A stretch of DNA of 64,000 bases, taken from Rhodococcus sp. G-MC3 (GTDB lineage: Bacteria > Actinomycetota > Actinomycetes > Mycobacteriales > Mycobacteriaceae). The stretch's first letter is position 1; each line of letters starts with the position of its first letter. The notes under the pieces are model-generated. The model was not told where the DNA came from, searched no databases, and was given only the letters and a program-made list of their open reading frames with translations. Made by a program: the position numbers and the translations under genes. Of the stretch, positions 46,212 through 55,481 are shown piece after piece. Location: assembly GCF_030063335.1 (NCBI RefSeq), contig NZ_JASISW010000003.1:248001-312000 (forward strand). The letters run 5' to 3'.

Positions 46212-46774
46212 TGGCTTACCTGGCCTGACCTCGAGGACACCGAACGATCGCGCGCGTGTCGATCGGTCCGGTCGAGGTAGTCGCGGCGACCGGCCAAATC
46301 AATAGACGTCAATACGCGGTCGTCGATCATGGTGCGAGCGGCGGTCTGTGCGAATTCGGGGCCACGTGCGACAGTCACATCCCACGTAGGCGCCACCCAA
46401 CAGCGAACCGCGGTTCGTCCTCCCCCAATTCGCAGCGTGGTGAAGGTTCTTGGGCGCGCTATATCGTCGAGTTCGGCCGTCGGTAGTGACCCGCGTAACG
46501 CGGCGGCGGAGACCAGCTCGGTCTGTAGCGCTGCAGGCACCTCGTCTGTAAGGGATCGACAAGGTTGCGGGTCCATCACGTCCAGATGCCTTGCTCGGGC
46601 TCGCGGTATCGCACCCGCAGCCTCTCCGGCAACTGTGGGGTCGACATCAGCGTTCCACACAGGTGCCCAACGCGTGACGAGAAGTTTTTCGGTGCCAACA
46701 CTGATCCCGCGCGCACCTCCGGTCGCAATCACAACCGCACTCTCGGCCGATGCCACTCGCCGTCCCAGCTTCAT
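46208..46774 (-). pseudogene. Degenerate SDR-like gene
   Basis: The frame from ATG 46774 (MKLGRRVASAESAVVIATGG) keeps the start of an SDR Rossmann fold (ATGGARGISVGTEKL) and VWNADVDPTVAGEAAGA, then lacks NNAG and YxxxK and jumps to a C-terminal region (WVAPTWDVTVARGPEFAQTA). At 188 residues it is about 100 short. It is most simply an SDR with an internal deletion and point decay. It overlaps the patatin gene start by four bases, a relic of earlier coupling. Confidence 0.55.
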
Positions 46775-47003
46775 CACACACTCCCGTTGCCCTCGGAGAC
46801 TCGTCCTCGTACAAATAATTACGCTATGCAGATTGCGGAGGTACGTCAAGTGTTTTGTGGGTGTTGCTGCAGCTGCTGGAACGTGAACCGCACCGGCTTG
46901 TCTGAAGGAGACACCTCGGGGCCGACATTTCGCCGATTTCTTTGCAGACAGGCTTTGAGCCAGGTTGACCCTGACCCTCCTGAACGAGGTCTGACGTGCT
47001 CAG

Positions 47004-47162
47004 GTCGACGCCGGCCACCGTCCTGATGTCACCTCCGACGAGGTGGCAGGCATTCGACAACTGGGGACCGAGAGTCGAGAACTGAAGGGGACCAATGAAA
47101 TATTGGAGACGACGGCGCGACTTCCACGACCAATGCTCAATCGAAATCACAAAAATATTGAC
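47004..47162 (+). pseudogene. IS3-family OrfA C-terminal relic
   Basis: The frame VDAGHRPDVTSDEVAGIRQL, then GTESRELKGTNEILETTARL matches the leucine-zipper end of IS3-family OrfA (the RELKRANEILK box). No OrfB or terminal repeats are visible. The rest of the gap 46775-47362 holds nothing I recognise. Confidence 0.7.
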
Positions 47163-47362
47163 GAAGAACTACTCCGCCGACGGGGAGTGTCAGCGCACCT
47201 GCCGACTCAGGAGCTGCGAAGCGGGCAGCTCCTGAGAGGGCGCTCGGTCAATGTTGGTGAGATGTTCGCTCTTCGCTGTTCTGCGATCTGGGATGGGTTG
47301 GTGACGCCGCGAGAAGGGCAATGTGCGTCGCTAAGTTGTTCCGAGTCAAGCTGTTGGCGCCA

Positions 47363-48109
47363 TCAGAGGGCTCTCAGCCCGAGGTGGCGGGCAAGGAACA
47401 GCGGTGCGATCGGGCGGATAGGCAGCGGTGGCAAGAGCGGAGCTGTGATATCGACGCGGTGCAACCGAGCATGAACGACATCGCCGAGCCCCATCTGGTC
47501 GAGTGGGTCGCTTTCGGAGCCACCGACTTTGAGGTCGAATTGGACGTCGTGCACGGCGATGGGTCGTTCATTCGGCGTGAACGCGAGCAACATCGGGAGG
47601 GGGATGCCGAGTAGCCCGATGACGTTGCGGTGCGGGCGGCCGAGGAACGGCGGCGGGTTGTCGATACGGTCGCCGATGTGGGCGGTCACATCGATGAGTG
47701 TCGTGCCGCGACGTTCGGCACTGGCCGAGATTGTGTCACCAGTGTGGTCCCAGCCGATCTGTCCTAGCTTTTTTGGGTATCCGGCGCCTTCTCGGCCGAG
47801 GATCAGGGCGGTGTCGTTGTCGACGATCATCCACGGGCAGTGGATCCCGCCGTTGCGAAAACCTGCCTTGACGTGTACGAATAGTCCTGCTTCGAGATAG
47901 CCGGGGTGGAACGGGTTGTGTGGGAAGTACGCGACAAACAGGTCGGCTTGCATCTGCTTGGCCAACGTGACTCCGGACGGCAGGTAACGGCGCATCGTCG
48001 TCGGGTCTTCGATCTGCATCGTCGCAGACAGGTAGTGCGCGTCGTGATACATCTGTTTCCCCGGGGTTGCGATCCTTAGCGATGCGGCGAGGTCTTGTCG
48101 AATGTTCAT
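47363..48109 (-). CDS. Acetoacetate decarboxylase-family protein
   Basis: Start at ATG 48109 (MNIRQDLAASLRIATPGKQM), 248 residues. The ADC core includes GREGAGYPKKLGQIGW near residue 125, where the first Lys of PKKL corresponds to the Schiff-base lysine region, and VKAGFRNGGIHCPWMIVDND. It may decarboxylate or rearrange a beta-keto acid, or act as a related hydratase/aldolase. It lies between IS relics but is intact. Confidence 0.82.
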   Translation of the reverse strand: MNIRQDLAASLRIATPGKQMYHDAHYLSATMQIEDPTTMRRYLPSGVTLAKQMQADLFVAYFPHNPFHPGYLEAGLFVHVKAGFRNGGIHCPWMIVDNDTALILGREGAGYPKKLGQIGWDHTGDTISASAERRGTTLIDVTAHIGDRIDNPPPFLGRPHRNVIGLLGIPLPMLLAFTPNERPIAVHDVQFDLKVGGSESDPLDQMGLGDVVHARLHRVDITAPLLPPLPIRPIAPLFLARHLGLRAL

Positions 48110-48199
48110 TAGGGCCTTTCGGGTTGCGGCGCGGTGCGCGCAACTATGTGCGCGCATGGTGTAAATTGGATCGGCGCTCGTGTCGGCGGGCCCGGGCAC

Positions 48200-48325
48200 C
48201 GATCCTTCGCAGTGATCACCACCGCCGTCGTCAACCGCAGGAAAGCCGCCGGGTTGGGGAATATCTCCACGACATCGGCGCATCATTTGATTTCCTTGTT
48301 GAGCCGCTCGATCGGGTTGTCACCC
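48200..48325 (-). pseudogene. IS256 (Mutator)-family transposase C-terminal relic
   Basis: The minus strand reads GDNPIERLNKEIK, a TGA stop, then CADVVEIFPNPAAFLRLTTA and VVITAKD. NPIERLN and FPN.AA.LRL are the well-conserved end of IS256-type transposases; the stop replaces the Arg expected before the RADVVGIFP-like segment. It abuts copy 2 of the 427-bp repeat. Confidence 0.75.
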
Positions 48326-48338
48326 CCGTTTACCAGTA

Positions 48339-48765
48339 CCGATGTGCGCGATATCTTCAGGCGGATACAGAAGCTGTTTCCGGCTCGACCTTCTGGTGCG
48401 CGCCCTCGTACCGATAGTCATCGAGTGGGAACTTGCGGTGCCCCCGGCTGGCCTCGAAGAATCCCGATGGCCGTAGATACGTGGTGTCGCCTTGGGAGTT
48501 GCGGTAATAGGTCGGGACATGGCCGTTGAGTTCAGCGAGGTAGTAGCGTTGGGATTCGCCTTGGCGGTAGATCTTTTCGTGATATGCGGTGGCGGCTTCC
48601 TTGCGGATTTCGCAGACGTCGGCGCCGCGACGGCGTGTCTCTGTGATGGCCCGGATCGCGTGGTCGGCGGTCATTTCGACGAAGGAATGCCAGCCGGATC
48701 CAGTCCACGAATACGGCCCGCACAGGGTCCAGCGGTTGGGCAGCCCGTATACCGACACACTCTCG
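48339..48765. repeat. 427-bp direct repeat, copy 2
   Basis: This is the partner of 43746-44172 in the same orientation. Here the coding part is the natural end of a full flavin monooxygenase, so this copy is the source or the surviving parent. Confidence 0.92.
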
Positions 48766-49922
48766 TAGGCCTGCAGGCCTTCTTCGTTGTAGAACTTGGC
48801 CAGGTCGAATCCGTCGCGGCCGAGAACCGTGTCGGGGCGGTAGGTTTCGGGATCGGAGAAGACTTCGTATCCGGTGGCGAGGATCAACGCGTCCAGCTTG
48901 TACAGGACACCTTCGCGGGTTTTCACGCCGGTGGGAGTGATCTTGTCGATCGGATCGGTGATCAACGCGACGTTGTCTCGGTTGTATGCCTTGAGGTAGC
49001 CGGTGGAAATGGTGGGGCGTTTGGCTACGGGGCCGAAGTTCGGTGTGAGCTTTTCCGCTGTAGCCGGATCAGTGACGACCCGCCTGATATAGCGCCGATA
49101 GGCATTGATGGCGACCGTGTCGAATTTGTCCATGGCCGGATGGACCAATCGTGCGGGCGGCGCGATTATTGCACGGAAGAACAGATCCACTGCAACGAGA
49201 ACTGCCCCGTGCAACGCCGGCTGGACCCCGGGTATCGCGAACGTGCGCTGCAGTGCCCGCGGAACGGCGAAGTCCGGCTTAGGCAGTGACCAGACCGGGG
49301 TGCGTTGGAAGACGGTCAGCGCACCGACGTCGGGAGCGATGGTGGGGATGATCTGCACGGCACTGGCTCCGGTGCCGATGATGCCAACTGTCTTGCCGCG
49401 CAGGTCGTAGTCGTGGTCCCATGAACTCGGTCGAAGAACTTTGCCTTTGAACGTGTTCGCGCCCATGATGCCGACGTCTTCCTTCGGGCGAACGAAGGCG
49501 CCGACCGCACTGATCAGGAACCGGGCCGTGATCGTCGAACCGTCGTCGAGGTGCAACGTCCAGAATCGGCCGGTGTCGTTCCATTCCTCGCGTTCGACGT
49601 TGCTGCCGAAGCGGATCTGGGGATACAGCCCGAACCGTTGGGCGACGTCGACGTGATATTGCTTGACCTCGGCGCCGCGGGGGAAGAAGCGGCTCCAGTT
49701 GGCGTTGCGCGCGAAGGAGTACTGGTACGCGAGGGCAGGCACATCTACGCCCAGTCCGGGGTAATGATTTTCGTGCCAGCTGCCGCCGACATCGTCGGCG
49801 CGCTCGAGGATGATGAAGTCGTCGATCCCGGCCTTGCGAAGTTTCGCCCCTGCCGCGATGCCGCCGGGGCCCGCCCCGATGACTGCCACCTCGTAGCGTG
49901 GTTTCTGCTCTGTTGAGGTCAT
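48357..49922 (-). CDS. Flavin-containing/Baeyer-Villiger monooxygenase
   Basis: A 521-residue monooxygenase: AVIGAGPGGIAAGAKL near residue 14, GGSWHENHYPGLGVDVPALA near 48, and GIIGTGASAVQIIPTIAPD near 188. The BVMO fingerprint position reads FKGKVLRPSSWD, with Arg in place of the fingerprint His, so it may belong to a flavin monooxygenase branch with different regiochemistry. Its C-terminus is duplicated at 43764. The gap to the next monooxygenase is 30 bases. Confidence 0.88.
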   Translation of the reverse strand: MTSTEQKPRYEVAVIGAGPGGIAAGAKLRKAGIDDFIILERADDVGGSWHENHYPGLGVDVPALAYQYSFARNANWSRFFPRGAEVKQYHVDVAQRFGLYPQIRFGSNVEREEWNDTGRFWTLHLDDGSTITARFLISAVGAFVRPKEDVGIMGANTFKGKVLRPSSWDHDYDLRGKTVGIIGTGASAVQIIPTIAPDVGALTVFQRTPVWSLPKPDFAVPRALQRTFAIPGVQPALHGAVLVAVDLFFRAIIAPPARLVHPAMDKFDTVAINAYRRYIRRVVTDPATAEKLTPNFGPVAKRPTISTGYLKAYNRDNVALITDPIDKITPTGVKTREGVLYKLDALILATGYEVFSDPETYRPDTVLGRDGFDLAKFYNEEGLQAYESVSVYGLPNRWTLCGPYSWTGSGWHSFVEMTADHAIRAITETRRRGADVCEIRKEAATAYHEKIYRQGESQRYYLAELNGHVPTYYRNSQGDTTYLRPSGFFEASRGHRKFPLDDYRYEGAHQKVEPETASVSA

Positions 49923-49952
49923 ATGAATTCAGCTTCCCGAGTCGTGGCTAGA

Positions 49953-51611
49953 TCAGTTGGAAGACGGTTGATCGGATTCGATTACCGCATATTCGGCCAA
50001 ATGCGGGGAAGCCTGATCCCGGTTGTCACGATCCGATCCCGTGACGCGGTCCGCCAGCACTGCGGCGCGGTCCGTCTGGCTCGAGCGTGTGTAGCGGTAG
50101 TGGTCGAGCGGGAAATGCCGGTTGGTCCAGCTCATGTTGAACTGGGTGGTCGCCCGCAGCCCGGCGGCATTGCCCTGATAGTCGATGTAATAGGTGCTGG
50201 AGTCCGTGCAACCCACGTCGAACAGGTAGGTGTTGTTGTTGCGCGCCAACATCCGGTGGAAATATTCGTCGTGTGGTTCTTGCCGGATCTCGGCGCGCGT
50301 GGCGCCGCGTCGACGCGACTCGGCGATTACGCGGGCGGCGTGGGCCGATGTCGCCTCTATCAAAGGTATGACCGAACCGGGTGCGTAACTGTAAGGCCCG
50401 ATGATGTGAAACATGTTCGGGTAGCGGGGAACCGACACCCCTTCGTAGGACTGGTAGCCGTCCTCGTCCCAGAACTGTCCCAACTCGATGCCGTCCGTGC
50501 CGTACACGGGGTATGGGGGTGTCGAACCCTTGCCCATGACCTTGAATCCGGTCGCGCTGACCACCATGTCGAAGTCGCGCTGTTCACCGTCCGCTGTCAC
50601 GATGCCACTCTCGGTGAACTTCGCGATCGGTGTGGTCACCAGGTCGACCTGGGGCTCGGTAAAGGTCTTGAAGTACACGTTGGAAATAGAAGGACGTTTG
50701 CAGCCCAGCCGGTAGTTCGGGATCAGTTTGCGGCGCAGGTTTCGATCGCGGACCTGGGTGAACAAATATCCCTTGATGAGCTGCTCGCCGGTACCCAGCA
50801 GCGCCGAGGCGGCCCGCGGATGGTCCGATAGTGCGAAGCCGAGTCCCAGGAATGCGTTCACCACGAGGTTGCCGATCAGCCGCACACCCTGCTGAACCGG
50901 CGGAATGTCGAGCATCCGGTTCCAGCCCTTGCCCATCGCGAAGTCGGGTTTCGGTGCCACCCAGATCGCGGTCCGCTGATACACCGTCAGCTGCTCTACC
51001 TGTTCGGCCAGCTTCGGAATTGCTTGCAGGGCAGTCGCCCCGGTGCCGATTACGGCTACGCGTTTGCCCCGATAGTCATAGTCGTGGTCCCAACGAGCCG
51101 TATGCATCATCTTGCCGGTGAAGTCTTCGATACCGTCGATCGAGGGCAGTTTAGGCTGCTCGAGGATGCCCACTGCGTTGATGACATAGCGGGCGGTCAG
51201 TTCGTCTCCCGCGTCGGTCGTGATCCGCCACATGTGGTGAGCGTCGTCGAAAACAGCTTTCTTCGCACCGCAACCCAGCCGTAGTTTGCCCCGAAGGCCT
51301 TGCTTGTCGACGACTTCCTCGGCGTAGCGCTGAACTTCGCTTCCCGGCGCGAAGAACCGGGACCACGTCGAGCGTGGTTGGAAGGAGAAGTTGTAAATTG
51401 GTGAGGGAACGTCCACCGCCACACCAGGGTAGGTGTTTGCGTTCCAGGTACCGCCGACCGTGTCCCACTTGTCGATGATCAGAAAATTTTCCACGCCGAC
51501 CTTGTGCAGTGCGACGCCGGAGCCGATACCGCTGAAGCCGGCGCCGATGACGAGAACCTCGTAGGTCGGTTGAGCAGTTGAGCCGTTGGTGGAACTCATG
51601 TGAGCACTCAT
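49953..51611 (-). CDS. Baeyer-Villiger-type flavin monooxygenase
   Basis: 552 residues from MSAHMSSTNGS; residue 5 is an equally good start. VLVIGAGFSGIGSGVALHKV near 20, GGTWNANTYPGVAVDVPSPI near 55, fingerprint FTGKMMHTARWD (His kept, final Pro changed to Asp) near 153, and VIGTGATALQAIPKL near 175. It resembles MymA/EthA-type enzymes. The four-base overlap with an SDR gene downstream shows cotranslation of oxygenase and dehydrogenase. Confidence 0.9.
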   Translation of the reverse strand: MSAHMSSTNGSTAQPTYEVLVIGAGFSGIGSGVALHKVGVENFLIIDKWDTVGGTWNANTYPGVAVDVPSPIYNFSFQPRSTWSRFFAPGSEVQRYAEEVVDKQGLRGKLRLGCGAKKAVFDDAHHMWRITTDAGDELTARYVINAVGILEQPKLPSIDGIEDFTGKMMHTARWDHDYDYRGKRVAVIGTGATALQAIPKLAEQVEQLTVYQRTAIWVAPKPDFAMGKGWNRMLDIPPVQQGVRLIGNLVVNAFLGLGFALSDHPRAASALLGTGEQLIKGYLFTQVRDRNLRRKLIPNYRLGCKRPSISNVYFKTFTEPQVDLVTTPIAKFTESGIVTADGEQRDFDMVVSATGFKVMGKGSTPPYPVYGTDGIELGQFWDEDGYQSYEGVSVPRYPNMFHIIGPYSYAPGSVIPLIEATSAHAARVIAESRRRGATRAEIRQEPHDEYFHRMLARNNNTYLFDVGCTDSSTYYIDYQGNAAGLRATTQFNMSWTNRHFPLDHYRYTRSSQTDRAAVLADRVTGSDRDNRDQASPHLAEYAVIESDQPSSN

Positions 51612-52468
51612 TTCTCGAAGCGGGCAAGAAGTGGACGGGCGCGGTTCAGCGCGCCCTCGGCGCGATCGAAGGAGATCACCGAGAGTGCTGCGCGCAGCAA
51701 GCTGGGGGAGACCCGGAACGCAATGAACCCGAACCAGGATTCCGGGTTGACCGGAACGATTGCCCAGTTGCGGCGCACGGATCGTTCGATTACGCGAGCA
51801 ACTTTCTCCGGTCCCGCGATCGCATAGGACTGCACTTTTGCGACATCACCGCGCCACACAGCCTGTTCTTCGTCGCTGAGACCGGCGCGTTCACCGTGTG
51901 CCAGCAAATCGGTTCGGATTGCACCGGGACAGATCGCGGTGACCCCGATTCCGTGCGAACGCAATTCCACGCGCAAGGCTTGGGATGCCATCAATACAGC
52001 GGCCTTGGCGACACCGTAGGCGGGCACCATCTCCATCGGCGTGTACGCCGCACCGGACGACAGGTTGACGATGTGTCCCCGGACACCCGCATCGATCATC
52101 TGCCGGGCAAACACACGTGATCCGTAGATAACGCTCATCACGTCGATGTCAATAGTGCGCTGCCACTGCGCTGCGCTCATCTCCACGAACCCGCCGAGGT
52201 CCATGATGCCGGCGTTGTTGATCAGTACCTCCGGGGCGCCGAACTCGTTATGAACCCACTTGGCGAAATTTTCCCACTGCTGCTCGTCGGCAACATCGAG
52301 CTGAAACGCATGTGCTTGGCCGCCTGCAGTTGTGATGTCCGCCGCCGTCGCCTCGGCTCCGGAGATGTCGCGGTCTGCGATGACAACCCGGTCACCTTTG
52401 GCGGCGAACAGGCGTGCGGTTTCGCGCCCGATCCCGGCCGCACCGCCGGTCACTATCACCGTTTTCAT
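51608..52468 (-). CDS. SDR-family dehydrogenase (SadH-like)
   Basis: Start at ATG 52468 (MKTVIVTGGAAGIGRETARL), 286 residues; the longer frame upstream lies inside the next gene. TGGAAGIG, DRDISG after beta-2, NNAG, LSSGAAY and YGVAK are all present. The C-terminal 70 residues (RRNWAIVPVNPESWFGFIAF) recur in the next two SDRs, marking a paralogous set. It is coupled to the monooxygenase before it and the SDR after it by four-base overlaps. Confidence 0.88.
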   Translation of the reverse strand: MKTVIVTGGAAGIGRETARLFAAKGDRVVIADRDISGAEATAADITTAGGQAHAFQLDVADEQQWENFAKWVHNEFGAPEVLINNAGIMDLGGFVEMSAAQWQRTIDIDVMSVIYGSRVFARQMIDAGVRGHIVNLSSGAAYTPMEMVPAYGVAKAAVLMASQALRVELRSHGIGVTAICPGAIRTDLLAHGERAGLSDEEQAVWRGDVAKVQSYAIAGPEKVARVIERSVRRNWAIVPVNPESWFGFIAFRVSPSLLRAALSVISFDRAEGALNRARPLLARFEK

Positions 52469-53322
52469 CGTCGTCCTCCCAGTGCTTTGTCGGAAAGACC
52501 GACGACTTTGTCGGCCAACGGCATTGCGACTATCCCTATCAGGGCTCGCGACAGGCCGGGGGAGAGCCGGTACAGATACCAGCCCACCCATGCTTCGATG
52601 CCGACCGGGACGGTGGCAAAGTTCCAGCGGACCGCACGCTCGATTGCTGCAGCGACTTTGTCCGGCGAGCGGCCGAAGATGTGTTGGCCCCGGCTGAGCT
52701 TGTTCGCCCAATCGGCGTTGTCGTGTTCGTCCGCCCCGCCGCGGGTGCTGTTCGCGGATAGCTCGGTGTTGATCAGACCGGGGCAGACGGCGCTGACACC
52801 GATTCCGCTGCTCCCGAACTCTGCTCGCAGCGCCTGGGTGCCGAACCAGGCGCCCGCCTTCGCCGTAACGTAGGACGGCGCCAACGGGGTCGGCGCGAAG
52901 GCGCCGACCGAGCACACATTGACAATGTGCCCCCGTACACCGGCGTCGACCATACGCTGCACGAAGACACGCGAACCTAGCATCGGGCTCATCATGTTGG
53001 TCGCAATCATGCGTCGCCAGTCATCGCCGGTCTGCTCGAGGAAACCCCCCGATATCAGAATGCCTGCATTGTTCACGAGTACGTCCGGCACGCCCCACTC
53101 GTCGCACAGCCATTCCGCGAAGTCGTCCCACGCCGCAGCGTCGGTGACATCGAGGTGACGAAACACAGCCCGCCCGCCCGCAGCTTCGATTAACCTGACC
53201 GTTTCTGCGCCCGACTTGTCGTCAATGTCGGACACCACCACGGTGGCACCCTTGCGCGCGAATCTGAGCGCGGTCGCTCGGCCTATTCCGCTACCGGCTC
53301 CGGTAATCACACATACGCTCAT
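52465..53322 (-). CDS. SDR-family dehydrogenase (SadH-like paralogue)
   Basis: 285 residues: TGAGSGIGRA, DIDDKSG, NNAG, catalytic Ser in VNVCSVGAFA and YVTAK, with the shared C-terminal block WNFATVPVGIEAWVGWYLYR. All catalytic residues are kept. It overlaps the downstream SDR start. The 53323-53536 gap contains only a short frame (MMFRPRYERAHAGIGKS) that I do not call. Confidence 0.87.
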   Translation of the reverse strand: MSVCVITGAGSGIGRATALRFARKGATVVVSDIDDKSGAETVRLIEAAGGRAVFRHLDVTDAAAWDDFAEWLCDEWGVPDVLVNNAGILISGGFLEQTGDDWRRMIATNMMSPMLGSRVFVQRMVDAGVRGHIVNVCSVGAFAPTPLAPSYVTAKAGAWFGTQALRAEFGSSGIGVSAVCPGLINTELSANSTRGGADEHDNADWANKLSRGQHIFGRSPDKVAAAIERAVRWNFATVPVGIEAWVGWYLYRLSPGLSRALIGIVAMPLADKVVGLSDKALGGRR

Positions 53323-53536
53323 GACTTGCCGATTCCGGCGTGTGCGCGCTCGTAGCGCGGACGAAACATCATCGTTGATGGCTCCTTCGATATCGGTATG
53401 GATAGCAATACGGCCCTGCTGCTCTGGTGTTGCCGATCGTTGTTCGCGTGTTCGAGTCGCGACAGTGCTGCGGAGGTCACGGAACCGCCATCGTCGTGGG
53501 AGGCGATTGGCCTACAGCACATGGACGTGTGGGTCA

Positions 53537-55237
53537 TCACGGACTCCGTCGTCGCGAGGGTTGCGCTGGCGCGGCGGGAGTGCGCAGCAGACGATCTGGA
53601 AGAGCCCGCTCGAGGCGGTCGACGTTTCTCCGGGTCGCGAGTCCGAGCAGCCGACGGCTGGGGCCAGGGAACAGCCGACTGAGACCGTAGCTGACCCAGG
53701 CTTCGGGACGGACCGGGACGACGGCCAAGTCACGGTCCGCAGCTCTGATGATGGCTCGGGCAGCGACGTCGGGGTCGCATCCAAGCATTCGCATCACCCG
53801 CGTCCCAATGGATCTGGCGGTAGTGCTCAGATATGGGTCGGTGTTCAGCAGCACAGCGTCGGTCACGAGGTTGGTGTTGATCAGGCCGTAACACATGGTG
53901 CTGACACCAATTCCGTGGGGCGCCAGTTCCATACGGAGTCCGTCGCTGACGATCTTGATCGCGTTCTTGGCGGCACAATACGACGATGCCAGCGGCAGTG
54001 CGCCGAAGGCCGCGACCGAGGCGGTGTTCACGATGTGCCCGCCCTCGCCGCGGTCGATCATCTGCGCGGCGAAGAATGTGCTGCCATACACGACACCCAT
54101 CAAGTGCACGCCGAGCATGCGCTCCCAATCACGATAGGAATGCTCGAGAACCGTTCCTCCGTAACCCATTCCGGCGTTGTTGACGACGACATCGGGGACT
54201 CCGTGGACGTCTCGAACCTGGGCAGCGAGTGATTCGAACGCCGCGGCGTCGGACACATCGAGCACATAGGGGAATGCGGTGCCACCCCGAGCACGAATCA
54301 ATTCGACAGTCTGCTGGGCTGTGGTGGGATCGATGTCGGTCACAATCACCGCCGCGCCCTCGGCGGCGAATCTCAAGGCGGCCGCGCGCCCGATCCCACT
54401 GCCAGCGCCGGTGATGAACACCAACCGTCGATCTTTGCCACGCTGTGCCGGTTTGGAGTCGTGCCCGTACCCATTGTGTCGGGCAACCCGACGCCGCGTC
54501 GCCGCGGGTGACCGCAGCGATTGCCAATAATCGTTTCGCGCTTGACTATCCGCGAACGCAATTGCCGGGTTGGCCTTCGCGGCGTGGACGACCGTAGCCG
54601 CCACCGCGTCGGGTTCGGTCGAATAAAAGTCTGCAGTCCCATGGTCGAGGTTGCTGATCGATGTGTCGAAGGTTGTGTTGGCGAAGCCTGGGCAGACTGC
54701 GGTTACTCCGATGCGATGCGGCGATAGCTCCGCTCGAAGGCATTCTGAGGCGATCAGGACGGCGGACATACTCGCCGAAAACGGTGTGCTGAGCGGGATC
54801 GGCACGTAAGCGCCGGACGACACGACATTCACGATCTGTCCACGGTTCTGGTCGTTCACCATCTGCTCGGCGAAGACTTTGCAGCACTCGATTACCCCCA
54901 GAATATTGATTCGGAACAGTTGCTCCCAGTCCGAGGTGGTGTGATCGACGAACCGACCTGTCAACTGAACCGTGGCGCAAGTGACGACAAGATCGGGTAC
55001 CCCATGCTCGGTGTGCACCCGGGCCGCGAACGCCGCCACCGCGCTGGGGTCAGCGACGTCGACATCCTGGGTGTGAACCGGCTCGGTGTCCATTTGGGCG
55101 CTGGTACGAGGATCTCGAGCGCTGGTTGCGGCCGCGATGACAGTGGCGCCAATCCTGGCATAGCGCAGTGCAATCGCCCGACCCACGGGATTGTTGGCGC
55201 CGATGACGACGACCAGTTTCGGGTTCGGCTTTGTCAT
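53537..55237 (-). CDS. Fused double SDR protein with inactive N-terminal domain
   Basis: Start at ATG 55237 (MTKPNPKLVVVIGANNPVGR), 566 residues. Residues 1-245 form one SDR domain with an altered cofactor loop (GANNPVG), VTCATVQL instead of NNAG, and TPFSASMSA where YxxxK should be, so it lacks the catalytic Tyr and Lys. After a linker rich in Arg, residues 270-540 form a normal SDR with TGAGSGIGRAAALRF, DIDPTTA, NNAG and YCAAK and the C-terminal block DLAVVPVRPEAWVSYGLSRL seen in its neighbours. The dead half may be a scaffold for a built-in heterodimer. Confidence 0.85.
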   Translation of the reverse strand: MTKPNPKLVVVIGANNPVGRAIALRYARIGATVIAAATSARDPRTSAQMDTEPVHTQDVDVADPSAVAAFAARVHTEHGVPDLVVTCATVQLTGRFVDHTTSDWEQLFRINILGVIECCKVFAEQMVNDQNRGQIVNVVSSGAYVPIPLSTPFSASMSAVLIASECLRAELSPHRIGVTAVCPGFANTTFDTSISNLDHGTADFYSTEPDAVAATVVHAAKANPAIAFADSQARNDYWQSLRSPAATRRRVARHNGYGHDSKPAQRGKDRRLVFITGAGSGIGRAAALRFAAEGAAVIVTDIDPTTAQQTVELIRARGGTAFPYVLDVSDAAAFESLAAQVRDVHGVPDVVVNNAGMGYGGTVLEHSYRDWERMLGVHLMGVVYGSTFFAAQMIDRGEGGHIVNTASVAAFGALPLASSYCAAKNAIKIVSDGLRMELAPHGIGVSTMCYGLINTNLVTDAVLLNTDPYLSTTARSIGTRVMRMLGCDPDVAARAIIRAADRDLAVVPVRPEAWVSYGLSRLFPGPSRRLLGLATRRNVDRLERALPDRLLRTPAAPAQPSRRRSP

Positions 55238-55481
55238 GATCGTCGGCGGTCCGATCCCGATACGCCCGCGATGGGTCCGGCACCGATGACCGGTGCCTCG
55301 GAATCGGGGCAAATACGCTGTGGGTCGAGAGCTTCCCGAGTGTCGCAGGTGGTCATGGTGCTCCTTTGCGATTACAGGTGAACGGGCAGGGCTTTCGTGC
55401 GCGTTCACTGTTGTCGAAGCACGCTCGACGCGCTCTCGACGTTGTGCGCTGGACGTTCACTCGCGTCAACCGCCGACCCCG

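Noticed and set aside
47043-47474. 143-codon plus-strand frame
   Set aside because: Only its first 40 codons carry IS3 OrfA similarity; the remainder is antisense to the ADC-family gene.
53319-53540. Short minus-strand frame whose end MMFRPRYERAHAGIGKS overlaps the 52465 SDR start
   Set aside because: Only 17 codons follow the plausible ATG, there is no family match, and the four-base overlap alone is not enough.
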